A DNA stretch of 64,000 nucleotides from Halopenitus malekzadehii (GCF_900108505.1 NZ_FNWU01000002.1:62001-126000), one strand, 5' to 3'. Counted from the first letter of the stretch, positions 41,959 through 50,959 are shown. Numbers and translations: made by a program. The notes: a model not told the origin generated them from the sequence alone.

Positions 41959-43122
41959 ATGTTCGACCACATCGACACCGACCGGCGACCGGTCGTGCTC
42001 ATCTGGGAGGTGACGCAGGCGTGTGAACTTGCCTGTCGGCACTGCCGGGCGAACGCCCAACCCGCCCGCCATCCCGACGAGCTCACCACGGCGGAGGGAA
42101 AGCGCCTGCTCGAGGACGCCGCCGAATTCGGCGAGAACCAGCTCGTCGTGCTCTCGGGCGGCGATCCGCTGACGCGTCCGGACCTCCTCGAGTTGGTGGA
42201 GCACGGGGACGATTTGGGGCTCCGAATGACGATCACGCCGAGCGGAACCCGGTCGCTGTCGCCCGACCGCGTCGCCGACCTCGCGGACGCCGGGGTTCGA
42301 CGGATGGCGCTCAGCCTCGACGGCGCCACCGCGGTGACCCACGACGCCTTCCGCGGCGAGGAGAGTTTCGCCGACACGATCGCCGCGGCGGCGGCGACCG
42401 CCGACGAGGAGCTTCCCCTCCAAATAAACACCACCGTCTGTGCCGACACGGTCGAGGAACTCCCCGCGATCCGCGACCGCGTCCGGGACCTCGGCGCCGT
42501 CCTCTGGAGCGTCTTCTTCCTCGTCCCGGTCGGTCGGGGCCGCGTCCTCGATCCGATTGCCCCGGACCGCGCCGAAGCCGTGATGGAGTGGCTCCAGACG
42601 GTCTCCGAGAGCGAACCATTCGGCGTCAAGACCACCGAGGCCCCCTTCTACCGCCGCGTCGGACTCCAACTGGCGGTCGACACCGACGAAGCGAACGCCG
42701 ACGAAGCGAACGCCGAGGCGTCCTCCCGACGTACCGGCATCACGGCCGGTCGCGGGTTCGCGTTCGTGAGTCACACCGGCGAGGTGTTCCCCTCGGGCTT
42801 CCTCCCCGAGTCCGCCGGGAACGTCCGTGACCGGTCGGTCGTCGACGTCTACCGGAACGCGGACCTCTTCGAGAACCTCCGGGATCCGGACGCCTACCGC
42901 GGCAAGTGTGGCGCCTGCGAGTTCCGACACGTCTGTGGCGGGAGCCGATCACGTGCGTACGCGACCACCGGCGATCCCCTCGCAAGCGATCCCCTCTGTC
43001 CGTACGTCCCCGAGGGGTACGATGGGCCACTGCCGGAGACGATCGCGACCCCGTCCGATCCGTCTGATCCATCCGATCCGTCCGACTCCGAGTCCGCATC
43101 CGGTTCCGCCCGGTCCGACTGA
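41959..43122 (+). CDS. Radical SAM/SPASM protein, TIGR04053-like
   Basis: About 387 residues from the ATG at 41959; a GTG at 41956 is the alternative. The radical SAM motif is CELACRHC (about residues 16-23), with SGGDPLTRPDL following. A SPASM region (about 305-345) has GKCGACEFRHVCGG and a late Cys (DPLCPY). The low-complexity C-terminus (SDPSDPSDPSD) and the insertion DEANADEANAEA are genome-style repeats. It is divergent from the Htur_1727-type gene, with about 120 bp between them, so both radical SAM proteins and the candidate precursor form one locus. It may make a heme- or peptide-type product. Confidence 0.8.
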   Translation: MFDHIDTDRRPVVLIWEVTQACELACRHCRANAQPARHPDELTTAEGKRLLEDAAEFGENQLVVLSGGDPLTRPDLLELVEHGDDLGLRMTITPSGTRSLSPDRVADLADAGVRRMALSLDGATAVTHDAFRGEESFADTIAAAAATADEELPLQINTTVCADTVEELPAIRDRVRDLGAVLWSVFFLVPVGRGRVLDPIAPDRAEAVMEWLQTVSESEPFGVKTTEAPFYRRVGLQLAVDTDEANADEANAEASSRRTGITAGRGFAFVSHTGEVFPSGFLPESAGNVRDRSVVDVYRNADLFENLRDPDAYRGKCGACEFRHVCGGSRSRAYATTGDPLASDPLCPYVPEGYDGPLPETIATPSDPSDPSDPSDSESASGSARSD

Positions 43123-43186
43123 CGCGTTCGCCATCGCCCGCTTCGACTGAGGCGTTCCGTCGATCACTTCGGATTCCGCCGTGAGG

Positions 43187-44236
43187 TCACTCCGAGTCGA
43201 CGAATCGGAGCCGGTACGTGAAGTACTCGCCGTCGTACCGGAGGTGTCGTCGTTTGGAGGGATCGACGCCGGCGTCCTTCCGGACGTTCCCATCGAGATA
43301 CGCTCGCCGGTGAAGCGCGCGAAGCACCGCCTCGTACGCCGACGAGTACGGATGCGACTCCCCGTATCTGCCGTGTCTCGCCTCCAGGATCACGTTGCGC
43401 GCGTCGTTGGAGAGGTCCTCCCGCGAGACGACCGCATCCAGGTGGACGCCGCGAAGGACGGCCTCGATGCCCTCAGGTGACTCGGCGACCGGTTCCGCCC
43501 GTGCCCGGTATACCGGTTCATGAAACCGTTCGCGGGAGACCGAGACCGAATACCCGCGGTCTTGATAGCTGACTCGGTCGGGGCCGTCGGCCGCCAGCAG
43601 TCGGCTCGCCGCGATGGCGTCCTCGCTCCGGTAGACGTAGCCACCTCGCCGTACCAGTCCCCACGGCACGCCGCCGCGATTCCCGCGAGCACGGGCGGCC
43701 ATCCAGGCGATCTCCACGGCACGCTGGTCGCCGGGGGGCAGGCGCTCCGCCGAGGCCGGATCGCCGACAGCTTCCGTCGTGCTGTCCTCGCCGGACGAAC
43801 CGATCTCTCCCGCCGCGTCGGCGTCGACTGCGAACAGCCGGAGTACGGGGTGCGTCGAGACCGATTCGTCGACGACGATCGAATCGAGGCGATAGTACGT
43901 GCCGTCCCGTTCGGCGTAGACGGGATCCTCGGGAGTCGAGTGAAACGGCGGCCGCCCGGTCACCGTATACGCCTCTCCGGCGAGAGCAGCGTCGAACGCT
44001 GCCTCGTCGACGTCGTCACGCGTCTCCGAAAGGTCGCGCACGTGGCTCTCGCGGAGCGTCGATCCACGGTCTGACAGCGTCAGCTCGAGCCGTCGGTCGC
44101 CCGTCCCCGAACCCGTTCCAGCCCCGAATCCACCGTCATCACCGCCGCCGATGCCCGGAACGCGATCGAGGCACCCGCTCGTTGCCACGAGCGTCGAGAG
44201 TCCGGCCACGGCGGCCATGTACGTGCGTCTGTTCAC
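43187..44236 (-). CDS. Lipoprotein of unknown function
   Basis: 349 residues. The N-terminus MNRRTYMAAVAGLSTLVATSGC has an RR-type motif and a lipobox (ATSGC), so the mature protein is probably lipid-anchored on the outside. A GGGDDGGFGAGTGSGTG linker follows. The body (about 55-345) reads as two alpha/beta modules but no family is recognised. It runs towards the TIGR04053-like gene, 64 bp apart (convergent). It is downstream of NirK on the same strand, with a 36-bp repeat tract in between. Confidence 0.6.
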   Translation of the reverse strand: MNRRTYMAAVAGLSTLVATSGCLDRVPGIGGGDDGGFGAGTGSGTGDRRLELTLSDRGSTLRESHVRDLSETRDDVDEAAFDAALAGEAYTVTGRPPFHSTPEDPVYAERDGTYYRLDSIVVDESVSTHPVLRLFAVDADAAGEIGSSGEDSTTEAVGDPASAERLPPGDQRAVEIAWMAARARGNRGGVPWGLVRRGGYVYRSEDAIAASRLLAADGPDRVSYQDRGYSVSVSRERFHEPVYRARAEPVAESPEGIEAVLRGVHLDAVVSREDLSNDARNVILEARHGRYGESHPYSSAYEAVLRALHRRAYLDGNVRKDAGVDPSKRRHLRYDGEYFTYRLRFVDSE

Positions 44237-44545
44237 GACGGACGATCGTCGTCCGGGCTAATACGTGTTGCAGAAGCACAAAGGAACGTTTGAGCGATCG
44301 GGTGGACGGTGGGTCGCCGGGAAATCGATCGCTCGGAGCGAGGGATCCGGGTACTCGGGACGAGCCGGAACGAGCGAAGACGGACGGGAATCGGAACGGT
44401 CCGGAACGAGCGAAGACGGACGGGAATCGGAACGGTCCGGAACGAGCGAAGACGGACGGGAATCGGAACGGTCCGGAACGAGCGAAGACGGACGGGAATC
44501 GGAACGGTCAGGGACGGCCGACCTCACGTGTGTCAGCCTCCCGGC
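44237..44545. other. Intergenic region with a 36-bp tandem repeat
   Basis: About 310 bp between the lipoprotein and NirK genes. No gene is supported, though the repeat keeps all plus-strand frames open by chance. The repeat tract occupies 44365-44508. Confidence 0.5.
44365..44508 (+). repeat. 36-bp tandem repeat, four perfect units
   Basis: Unit CCGGAACGAGCGAAGACGGA plus CGGGAATCGGAACGGT occurs at 44365, 44401, 44437 and 44473 with no spacers, so it is a minisatellite and not CRISPR. It has no obvious stem-loop. It lies just downstream of the NirK stop (44546), so it may affect NirK mRNA ends. Confidence 0.95.
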
Positions 44546-45637
44546 TTACGGGTCCGGGTTGAAGATCTCGGGCTCCTCCTCGCCCTCGACCTGGATGACC
44601 CCGAGCATCCCCTTGCGGGCGACCCGTGAGAGCGCGTGGTCGACCAGCTTGATCGGGCCGGGGACCGGCGTGTCGATCTCGGCCGCCGCGACCGTCCCCG
44701 GTGCGACCGGGGCCGTCTCGACGTACCGATCCGGGTCCGAGACCAGGTCGCCGTCGCGGTAGAACGTCTCCCAGACGTTCCCGATCCCGTGCCAGGAGCT
44801 CATCAGGTTCGGACCGCCCACGGAGTGGAAGATCCGGACGCGCTCGCCCTTCTGGACCGTGACCGGCCCGTATCCGTCGCCGGTGAAGGCGTACGCTTCG
44901 CCGTTCAGACAGACGTAGGTGGGCTCCTCGGCGGCCATTGCGTCCATATCGAACGCGTGGTGGCCCTTCTCGCCGGTGTCTCCGGTCGTGTAAAGCTCGT
45001 GCTGGCCGAAGTAGAGCTCGCGGTCGACCTCCGGCAGGCCGTCCTCGGGCTCGACGAGGATCGCGCCGAACATCCCGGCGCTGATGTGGTGGTCCATATT
45101 CGGGACCGCACAGTGGTAGATGAACACGCCGGGGTAGGTCGCCTTGAACTGGATCTCGGCGCTTTCACCGGGCGCGATCGTCGTGTCGTCGGCGCCGCCG
45201 CCCGGTCCGTAGACCGCGTGGAAGTCGATGTTGTGCGGGAGGCTGTTCCCCTCGTCGCTCGTCAACCGCAGCGTCACGGTGTCGCCGCGCCGCACGCGGA
45301 CCATCGGTCCCGGGACGCGGTCGTTGAACGTCATATAGTCGAACGTGACGCCCGGCTCGATCTCCGCGACACGCTCCGTCGTCTCGAGTTCGATCTCGTG
45401 GTGGCGCGGCTCGGTCCAGTCGACCGGGTCCGGAACGTCGGTCGGATCCGCCGCGATCCGGTCGAGATCGACGGACTTGGCCGGATCGAGGCCGCCGTCC
45501 GCCGCCTCCGTCGTCGTTTGGGCCTGGGCCCCCGCATCCGCACGGGGGGCACCGAGACAGCCCGCGGTCAACACCGCTGCACCGGCACCGGCCGCCTTCA
45601 TGAACGTCCGCCGTGGGATACTGTGTGATTGGGACAT
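44546..45637 (-). CDS. nirK: Copper-containing nitrite reductase
   Basis: 363 residues from the ATG at 45635-45637 (MSQSHSIPRRTFMKAAGAG, a Tat signal with lipobox-like TAGC). Two cupredoxin domains follow. Type 2 copper ligands are in LPHNIDFHA (about 120-130, with the catalytic Asp) and HALSR near the C-terminus. Type 1 ligands are in IYHCAVPNMDHHISAGMFG (about 160-180, Cys, His, Met). It reduces nitrite to nitric oxide outside the membrane, fed by halocyanin-type donors. GTATATAC at about 45667-45676 (minus strand) could be the TATA box. No nor genes are seen in this window. Confidence 0.93.
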   Translation of the reverse strand: MSQSHSIPRRTFMKAAGAGAAVLTAGCLGAPRADAGAQAQTTTEAADGGLDPAKSVDLDRIAADPTDVPDPVDWTEPRHHEIELETTERVAEIEPGVTFDYMTFNDRVPGPMVRVRRGDTVTLRLTSDEGNSLPHNIDFHAVYGPGGGADDTTIAPGESAEIQFKATYPGVFIYHCAVPNMDHHISAGMFGAILVEPEDGLPEVDRELYFGQHELYTTGDTGEKGHHAFDMDAMAAEEPTYVCLNGEAYAFTGDGYGPVTVQKGERVRIFHSVGGPNLMSSWHGIGNVWETFYRDGDLVSDPDRYVETAPVAPGTVAAAEIDTPVPGPIKLVDHALSRVARKGMLGVIQVEGEEEPEIFNPDP

Positions 45638-45866
45638 TGGGGTTCCCTCCATTTGAGCATATGTGGAGTATATACTTCAAAGAGTACTGGAGTTCCAATA
45701 TTTTGGCGACGGTGATCGAACATGTAGGTACCATACTATATAAACGCCCCTCGAGGTCAACGTACCCGGACTCTCAACGTGGCCTCGCGACACGATCCGA
45801 CGCACCAGGTCGCCGGTCAGAACTCGATCGTCACGTCGTCGTCAGGACTCGATCGTCACGTCGTCG
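45638..45866. promoter_or_regulatory. NirK promoter region with 25-bp repeats
   Basis: About 230 bp separate NirK from the kinase that precedes it on the same strand. It contains an AT-rich TATA candidate (45667-45676) and two of three direct 25-bp repeats whose last copy codes the kinase C-terminus. Confidence 0.5.
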
Positions 45867-45891
45867 TCAGGACTCGATCGTCACGTCACCG
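45817..45891 (-). repeat. Three 25-bp direct repeats at the kinase 3' end
   Basis: Copies begin at 45817, 45842 and 45867 (TCAGGACTCGATCGTCACGT plus five bases). The 45867 copy includes the kinase stop codon and its last residues (DVTIES). The other two lie just after the stop. The duplications look like slippage products. Confidence 0.85.
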
Positions 45892-47123
45892 ATCTCGAAG
45901 CGGGCGCCCCCATCGGCGCCGTCAGTTATTCCGAGCGCCCACCCGTGGGCGTCGACGATCTCCGAGACGATCGCGAGTCCGAAGCCGATGCCGTCGTCGT
46001 CGGTCGTGTACGCCCACTCGGTAACGACGTCGCGTTCCGACGCCGGGATCCCGGGGCCGTCGTCGGCCACGAAGAAGCCCTCGTTGTCGGAAAGATCACC
46101 GACGGTGACGGTGACGCCGTCATCCTGGTGCTCGATCGGACCCCGGTGAGCCTGCGGGTGGGAGCTCGTGGAGCCGTGCTCAACGGCATCCTCGCGAGCG
46201 TGCGAGCGGGGGTTCGTCGAACCGTGTTCGGCGACGTCCTCACGAGCGTGCGAGGGAGGGTTCGTTGAGCCGTGCTCAACGGCATTCGCGAAGAGGTTCT
46301 CGAGGAGCTGTCGGAGCTTCACTGGGTCGGCGCGGATCCGACGTGCGGTCTCGACGCGTAACTCCGCATCTCCGGTCTCGATCATCCCCCAACTGTTCAC
46401 GGCGGCCTCGGCCAGACTCACCGACTGCACGTCGACGGCGGATCGTCCCTCACGGGCGACCGTCAACAGGTCGTCGATGAGGTCCTCCATCCGCGTCACC
46501 GCCCGTTCACACCGGTCGATGTGGACCGGATCGCCGGTTTCAGCGGCCAGATCAAGGGATCCGCCGATGATCGACAGCGGATTCCGAAGGTCGTGGCTGA
46601 CGATGCTGGCGAACTCCTCGAGCCGGTCGGCCTGCGCGGCGACCTGTCGTTCCCGCCGTTTGCGCTCCGAGACGTCCCAGGCGACGCCGATCATCCGGTC
46701 CGGTCGTCCGTCGGAGTCGTATTCGACCGTTCCTTCGTCGGCGATCCAGCGATCCTCGTCCGCCGCCAGTCGGAACTCCGCGGCGTACGTGCCCGTTTCC
46801 GTCAGGGCGGTCTCGATCGCGGCGGCAACCTCGTCCCGGTCCGCCGGGTGAACGATCGAGAGGAAGTCGTCCCGGTTTTCGTTCGGTTGATCGTAGATCG
46901 TCCGCGCGGACGGGTAATACGTCAGTACGTCATCGTCGACGTCCCACACCCACGTCGTCGAGTCCGTCGCCTCGAGGGCGAACTCCATATGCTCGACCGC
47001 GAGCGCGAGCTCCCGTTCGCGCTCGGTCTCGTACGCGTTCGTGGGATCCATCACCGCTGATACGCTCGATGACTGGATAGGCATATCGATCGCGGGAAGC
47101 GGAGAGATCGGCCGATCCGTCAT
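45867..47123 (-). CDS. PAS-domain sensor histidine kinase with repeat insertion in the N-box
   Basis: 418 residues, soluble. A PAS domain (about 45-160, with TTWVWDVDDD and FLSIVHPAD) is followed by HisKA (ASIVSHDLRNPLSI, His about residue 178). The HATPase N-box reads ANAVEHGST, but an imperfect 16-residue repeat (HGSTNP.SHARED.VE) is then inserted in three copies (about 285-330). G1 VADDGPGIP and G2 GIGFGLAIV are intact. Haloarchaeal kinases sometimes carry this insert. It lies upstream of NirK, so it could govern denitrification, but a response regulator is not adjacent. Confidence 0.88.
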   Translation of the reverse strand: MTDRPISPLPAIDMPIQSSSVSAVMDPTNAYETERERELALAVEHMEFALEATDSTTWVWDVDDDVLTYYPSARTIYDQPNENRDDFLSIVHPADRDEVAAAIETALTETGTYAAEFRLAADEDRWIADEGTVEYDSDGRPDRMIGVAWDVSERKRRERQVAAQADRLEEFASIVSHDLRNPLSIIGGSLDLAAETGDPVHIDRCERAVTRMEDLIDDLLTVAREGRSAVDVQSVSLAEAAVNSWGMIETGDAELRVETARRIRADPVKLRQLLENLFANAVEHGSTNPPSHAREDVAEHGSTNPRSHAREDAVEHGSTSSHPQAHRGPIEHQDDGVTVTVGDLSDNEGFFVADDGPGIPASERDVVTEWAYTTDDDGIGFGLAIVSEIVDAHGWALGITDGADGGARFEIGDVTIES

Positions 47124-47210
47124 CGCCCCGAGCGCGGGGCACGATCGTTCGGTACGGAATCACCACCGAAATCGCCCAGCAGGCCGACCACGGCTCCATC
47201 CCCCGGTTAA

Positions 47211-47225
47211 CCCGATTTAATCGGG
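47211..47225. promoter_or_regulatory. Palindrome CCCGATTTAATCGGG, candidate operator
   Basis: A 7-bp stem palindrome with a single central base, flanked by TTAA on both sides (GGTTAACCCGATT... and ...CGGGCTTAATCG). It lies between the divergent kinase and secreted-protein genes, about 47 bp upstream of a TATA box (TTTATATAC, 47272-47280). It is a plausible dimer-binding operator. Confidence 0.45.
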
Positions 47226-47306
47226 CTTAATCGTCGATAAATCGTGCCGAAACCGGATCGACGGTCGTCCATTTATATACCCTTCCCCGACCATCCGTCG
47301 AACGCA

Positions 47307-48512
47307 ATGAACCGACCCGCAACACTGTTGATCGCGATCGCACTCGTCGTCTCGGTCGTGGGGGCTGCCCCCGCGGCAGCGGCCGGCGTCGAGGGCGATG
47401 CGAGCCCGAACGCGAACGCGATCGACGCACCGCTCGACGACGATCGAACGCAGGTGGAAACGGATACGAACACGACTGACGACACCAACACGACTGACGA
47501 CACCAACACCACCGACGACACCAACACCACCGACGATACGGCGAACGAGACCGACTCCACCGCCGACAACGAGTCGGACGAGGACGACGTGAGTCCGGGC
47601 GCACGACTCTCGGGCGTCGTCGGCGTGCAGGAAGCCGAGATCGACGGTGAGGTCGAGCAACGAGCGCTCGGCCTCCGCATCGCCAGCGCGGTCTCGAACG
47701 GCTCGAAGGCGAACCTCGTCGCGTCGGAGTACGAGAACTCGTCCGAACGCATCGACGCGCTCGAGACGCGACAGGCGGAGCTCGAGGCACAGTACGAGAA
47801 CGGCACGATCTCGACGGGTGAATACCGGTCGCGAACGGCCCGGATAGCCGCCGAACTCCGAACGCTTGAACGAACGTCGAACCAGACCGCCGAGGTCGCT
47901 TCGGGACTCCCGGCCGGCCTCCTCGAGGAACGGGGCATCAACGCGTCCGCGATCGAGGAGCTTCGACGAAACGCGAGCCAGCTCCGCGGCAACGCCTCGG
48001 CCGTCGCCGGTGACATCGCCGGACCGCCCGAGGACGTGGGTCGTCCCGCACACGCGGGCGGTCCTGACGATGACGCCGATGACGCGGGCGGTCCCGATCG
48101 CGACGACGTCGGTCCGGATGCCGATACCGGTCGCCCGGACGACGTAGGGCAACCCAGTGATGCAGACGGGAGCGAGGACGCCGATCGACCAGACGACGCG
48201 GGCGGACCCGATGACGCCGGCCGTCCCGACGACGCCGGACAGGCCGGCGGTCCCGATCGCGAGGACGACCAGAGCGCAACCGAACAGCCCGAGGACACCG
48301 AGACCGACGACTCGGGAACGGATGACACGGAAACCGACGACGGATCCGCAAGCACGGACGACGCTAACGGGTCCACCGACGCCGACACCGACGCTGACGC
48401 TGATGCCGACGGAGACGACTCCACGAACGGCGGCTCCGGCGGAAACGCGGGACAAGGCGGTTCCTCCCAGGGTGGATCCTCCCAAGCAGGGAGTGCCGGT
48501 AGCAACCGATGA
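47307..48512 (+). CDS. Secreted Thr/Asp-rich protein with coiled-coil core
   Basis: 401 residues from the ATG at 47307 (signal peptide MNRPATLLIAIALVVSV, cleaved near AAA). Residues about 45-85 contain tandem TDDTNT repeats with many N-glycosylation sites. A helical, charged middle (about 95-235, ALETRQAELEAQYENG) is followed by a long Asp/Gly/Pro-rich tail (about 240-400). There is no C-terminal sorting signal. The stop overlaps the next gene by 4 bp (48509-48512), so the two are co-translated. It has a good TATA box and a near-leaderless start. Function unknown; surface or secreted structural role likely. Confidence 0.7.
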   Translation: MNRPATLLIAIALVVSVVGAAPAAAAGVEGDASPNANAIDAPLDDDRTQVETDTNTTDDTNTTDDTNTTDDTNTTDDTANETDSTADNESDEDDVSPGARLSGVVGVQEAEIDGEVEQRALGLRIASAVSNGSKANLVASEYENSSERIDALETRQAELEAQYENGTISTGEYRSRTARIAAELRTLERTSNQTAEVASGLPAGLLEERGINASAIEELRRNASQLRGNASAVAGDIAGPPEDVGRPAHAGGPDDDADDAGGPDRDDVGPDADTGRPDDVGQPSDADGSEDADRPDDAGGPDDAGRPDDAGQAGGPDREDDQSATEQPEDTETDDSGTDDTETDDGSASTDDANGSTDADTDADADADGDDSTNGGSGGNAGQGGSSQGGSSQAGSAGSNR

Positions 48513-49324
48513 CGGATACGTGGACAGCCACATCTGGCTCCCGAACGCGCCTCCGTGGGGGGATCCTCGCGCTCCTCGTCGTCTGTAGCCTCTTAGTCGG
48601 AGCATCCGGACCTGCCGCGGCCGCCGACCACACCGGGTCCGAGTCGGCGTTCATCGTCGATCTCGAGGACGATGGGGACGCGACGGTGACGCTGCGTCTG
48701 ACGTACGACCTCGATGACGACGCGGAACGATCCGCGTTCGCGTCGCTTCGAAACGACTCGACGACACGGGCCGACCTCCGTGACCGGTTCGCCTCACGGA
48801 TGCGGTCGGTCGCGAACGACACGGCCGCAACGGTCGAGCGCGACCAGTCGATCGACGCCTCGTCGATCGACATCACTACGACGTCCGGGACTAACGCGGA
48901 CGCCACGGCGGCCGACGGCGACACGAACGGAACCGGCGTCGCGGCCCTGTCGGTCCGCTGGGCCGGGCTCGCTGCGACGAACGAGGGGACGCTGACGCTC
49001 ACCGAGCCGTTCGCGAGCGGCTTCACGACCGACCACCGGTTCGTCGTGACGGGCCCCGACGGATACGCGGCGACCGCCGTGACGCCCGACGGAAGCACCG
49101 TCGAGAACGAGACCTACGTCTGGGACGGCGGCACGAACCTCGAGGGATTCGAGATGGTTCTCGAACCGACCGACGGGTCGGACGCCGACACGACGGCCGA
49201 CGAGGTGACCGACGATGACGCCACCGTCGGCTCGGCTCCCGGATTCGGGACCGGCGCCGCCGTCGCCGCCCTGGCGGCGCTCACGGTCGTGCTCCGCGCC
49301 CGTCGCGCACGCGATCAAAAATAG
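48509..49324 (+). CDS. PGF-CTERM surface protein
   Basis: 271 residues. A signal-anchor N-terminus (LALLVVCSLLVGASGPAAA) precedes a beta-rich domain of about 150 residues (about 50-210). An acidic Asp/Thr spacer and a PGF-CTERM tail (APGFGTGAAVAALAALTVVL, then RARRARDQK) end the protein. ArtA processing and cell-surface attachment are predicted. Translation is coupled with the preceding secreted protein by an ATGA overlap, so the two probably form a surface complex. Confidence 0.78.
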   Translation: MTDTWTATSGSRTRLRGGILALLVVCSLLVGASGPAAAADHTGSESAFIVDLEDDGDATVTLRLTYDLDDDAERSAFASLRNDSTTRADLRDRFASRMRSVANDTAATVERDQSIDASSIDITTTSGTNADATAADGDTNGTGVAALSVRWAGLAATNEGTLTLTEPFASGFTTDHRFVVTGPDGYAATAVTPDGSTVENETYVWDGGTNLEGFEMVLEPTDGSDADTTADEVTDDDATVGSAPGFGTGAAVAALAALTVVLRARRARDQK

Positions 49325-49411
49325 GAATATCTGCCGTTTTTCGAAGGCGTCACCGAGTCATCAGCTATGGGATACAGGGTTTCATACGGCGTTCCGTTCA
49401 CGTCGTTCCGT

Positions 49412-49693
49412 ATGGAGACGAATCGGTTCGTCGAATGCCCCCCGATCGGCGTCTATCGAACGACCGTGGACGGGCTGATCCTCGACGCGAACGCGGCGTT
49501 CACAACCCTCCTAGGCGCCGATGCCGCAGCGGACGTGATCGGGTCGAAGATAACGACCCACGTGGTGCACGTTTCCGGATCAAACTTCGACGCGCCGATT
49601 GATGGAGGTTCTCGTAGCCACCCGTGTGTGGTGATTTTTGGCTTGGGTACGTCTCTCAGTCCGGTGTTCGGACCCGATGAACGTCTACGATGA
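49412..49693 (+). pseudogene. Fragment of a PAS-domain protein
   Basis: About 93 codons from the ATG at 49412 read like the start of a PAS domain (IGVYRTTVDGLILDANAAF, then TLLGADAAADVIGSK). The rest of the domain and any kinase part are missing, and the sequence drifts into non-domain residues after about codon 60. Probably a truncated sensor left by deletion. Confidence 0.45.
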
Positions 49694-49791
49694 TCCCTCC
49701 GAATCCATCGGCCGATCCCACGAGCCGCGATCGATCGACGGTCCCGTTCCCCGGGTATTTTGCGGTCAGGTCGTGTATCGGACCCATCACG

Positions 49792-50886
49792 ATGTCACAG
49801 AACGCTGCCCCGAGCGACACGATGGCGGAACGGAGTGCGGGCTCGACCTGGAAGCAACGGGTGCTGCTCGAGACGGACCGGCGCATAGTCGCGACGGGAT
49901 TGATGGGGGCGGTGTTTCTCGCGATCCTGACCGCAAACGCCGCGACGCCGACGCCGTTCCGCACCGTGATGCAGTCGACCGACGTCATCCACACGCTGTT
50001 TCAGGGATTGACGACGGCGCTCATCACCGGCGTCACCCTGGTCGTGTCGATCAACTCGCTCGTCTTGTCCCAGGAACTCGGTGCGGTCGATGACCAGCGT
50101 GAGCGTCTCGACGGCGCGTTGTCGTTCCGAGAATCAGTCGCGGACGTCATCGACGAGCCGGTGAGCCCCGCGGATCCCGGATCGTTCATCGCGGCGCTCG
50201 TCGACGCGTGTGCGAACCGGGCGACCGCGTTCCAGGCGGCCATCGACCGCTCATCGGGGGACATCCACGGCGACGGTGCTCCATCAACCGACGCCGACGA
50301 CCCGTCCGGAGACGCTGACGACCTGTCCGGAGACGTCGACGACTTTGTCACCGAACTCACACGCCACGCGGAGCGTGTGCGCACCGATCTCACGGACGCC
50401 CAGTTCGGAACCTACGCCGTGATCGGCCCCGCATTGGACTTCAACTACTCCTGGAAGGTGTTTCAGGCGCGCCGGATCGGGGCCGTCCACGCGGACGAAA
50501 TCTCCGAGTCGGCTCGGGAGACACACGAGGACCTCATCGACGCTCTCGAGGGGTTCGGACTGGCTCGCGAGCACTTCAAGACGCTCTACTTCCAGTGGGA
50601 ACTGATCGCGCTCTCGCGGGCGATGCTGTACACTGCGGTTCCCGCGCTGATCGTGACGATCTCGATGTTGCTCTTCTTCGATACCGCCGTCGCCCAGGGA
50701 TCGATATTCGGCGTCGACGTTCTCGTGGTGGCGGTGGCTGCGGCGACGACGATCGCCGTCACGCCGTTTCTCCTGCTCGTCTCCTTCCTCCTCCGGATCG
50801 CGACGATGGCCCAACGCACGCTCGCGATCGGGCCGTTCGTGCTCCGCCGATCGAGCCGGACGACCGCAGTGGACGGGGACGAGTGA
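49792..50886 (+). CDS. Haloarchaeal membrane protein with long cytoplasmic loop
   Basis: 364 residues from the ATG at 49792 (MSQNAAPSDTMAE). Two spans lie at about 30-90, then a loop of about 155 residues with an acidic low-complexity patch (TDADDPSGDADDLSGDVDD). Two to three spans follow at about 275-345. The arrangement is seen in several uncharacterised haloarchaeal proteins. No catalytic motif was found. It lies on the opposite strand to the peroxiredoxin gene and is convergent with it. Confidence 0.65.
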   Translation: MSQNAAPSDTMAERSAGSTWKQRVLLETDRRIVATGLMGAVFLAILTANAATPTPFRTVMQSTDVIHTLFQGLTTALITGVTLVVSINSLVLSQELGAVDDQRERLDGALSFRESVADVIDEPVSPADPGSFIAALVDACANRATAFQAAIDRSSGDIHGDGAPSTDADDPSGDADDLSGDVDDFVTELTRHAERVRTDLTDAQFGTYAVIGPALDFNYSWKVFQARRIGAVHADEISESARETHEDLIDALEGFGLAREHFKTLYFQWELIALSRAMLYTAVPALIVTISMLLFFDTAVAQGSIFGVDVLVVAVAAATTIAVTPFLLLVSFLLRIATMAQRTLAIGPFVLRRSSRTTAVDGDE

Positions 50887-50959
50887 GAACCGTTTTCACG
50901 ACGATCGCGGCGTGTCCAACATCTCCGATCCTCCCGACCCCCGTCGGCAGTACCCCGGT

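Noticed and set aside
44365..44508. CRISPR array
   Set aside because: Units are adjacent without spacers and there are no cas genes; it is a minisatellite.
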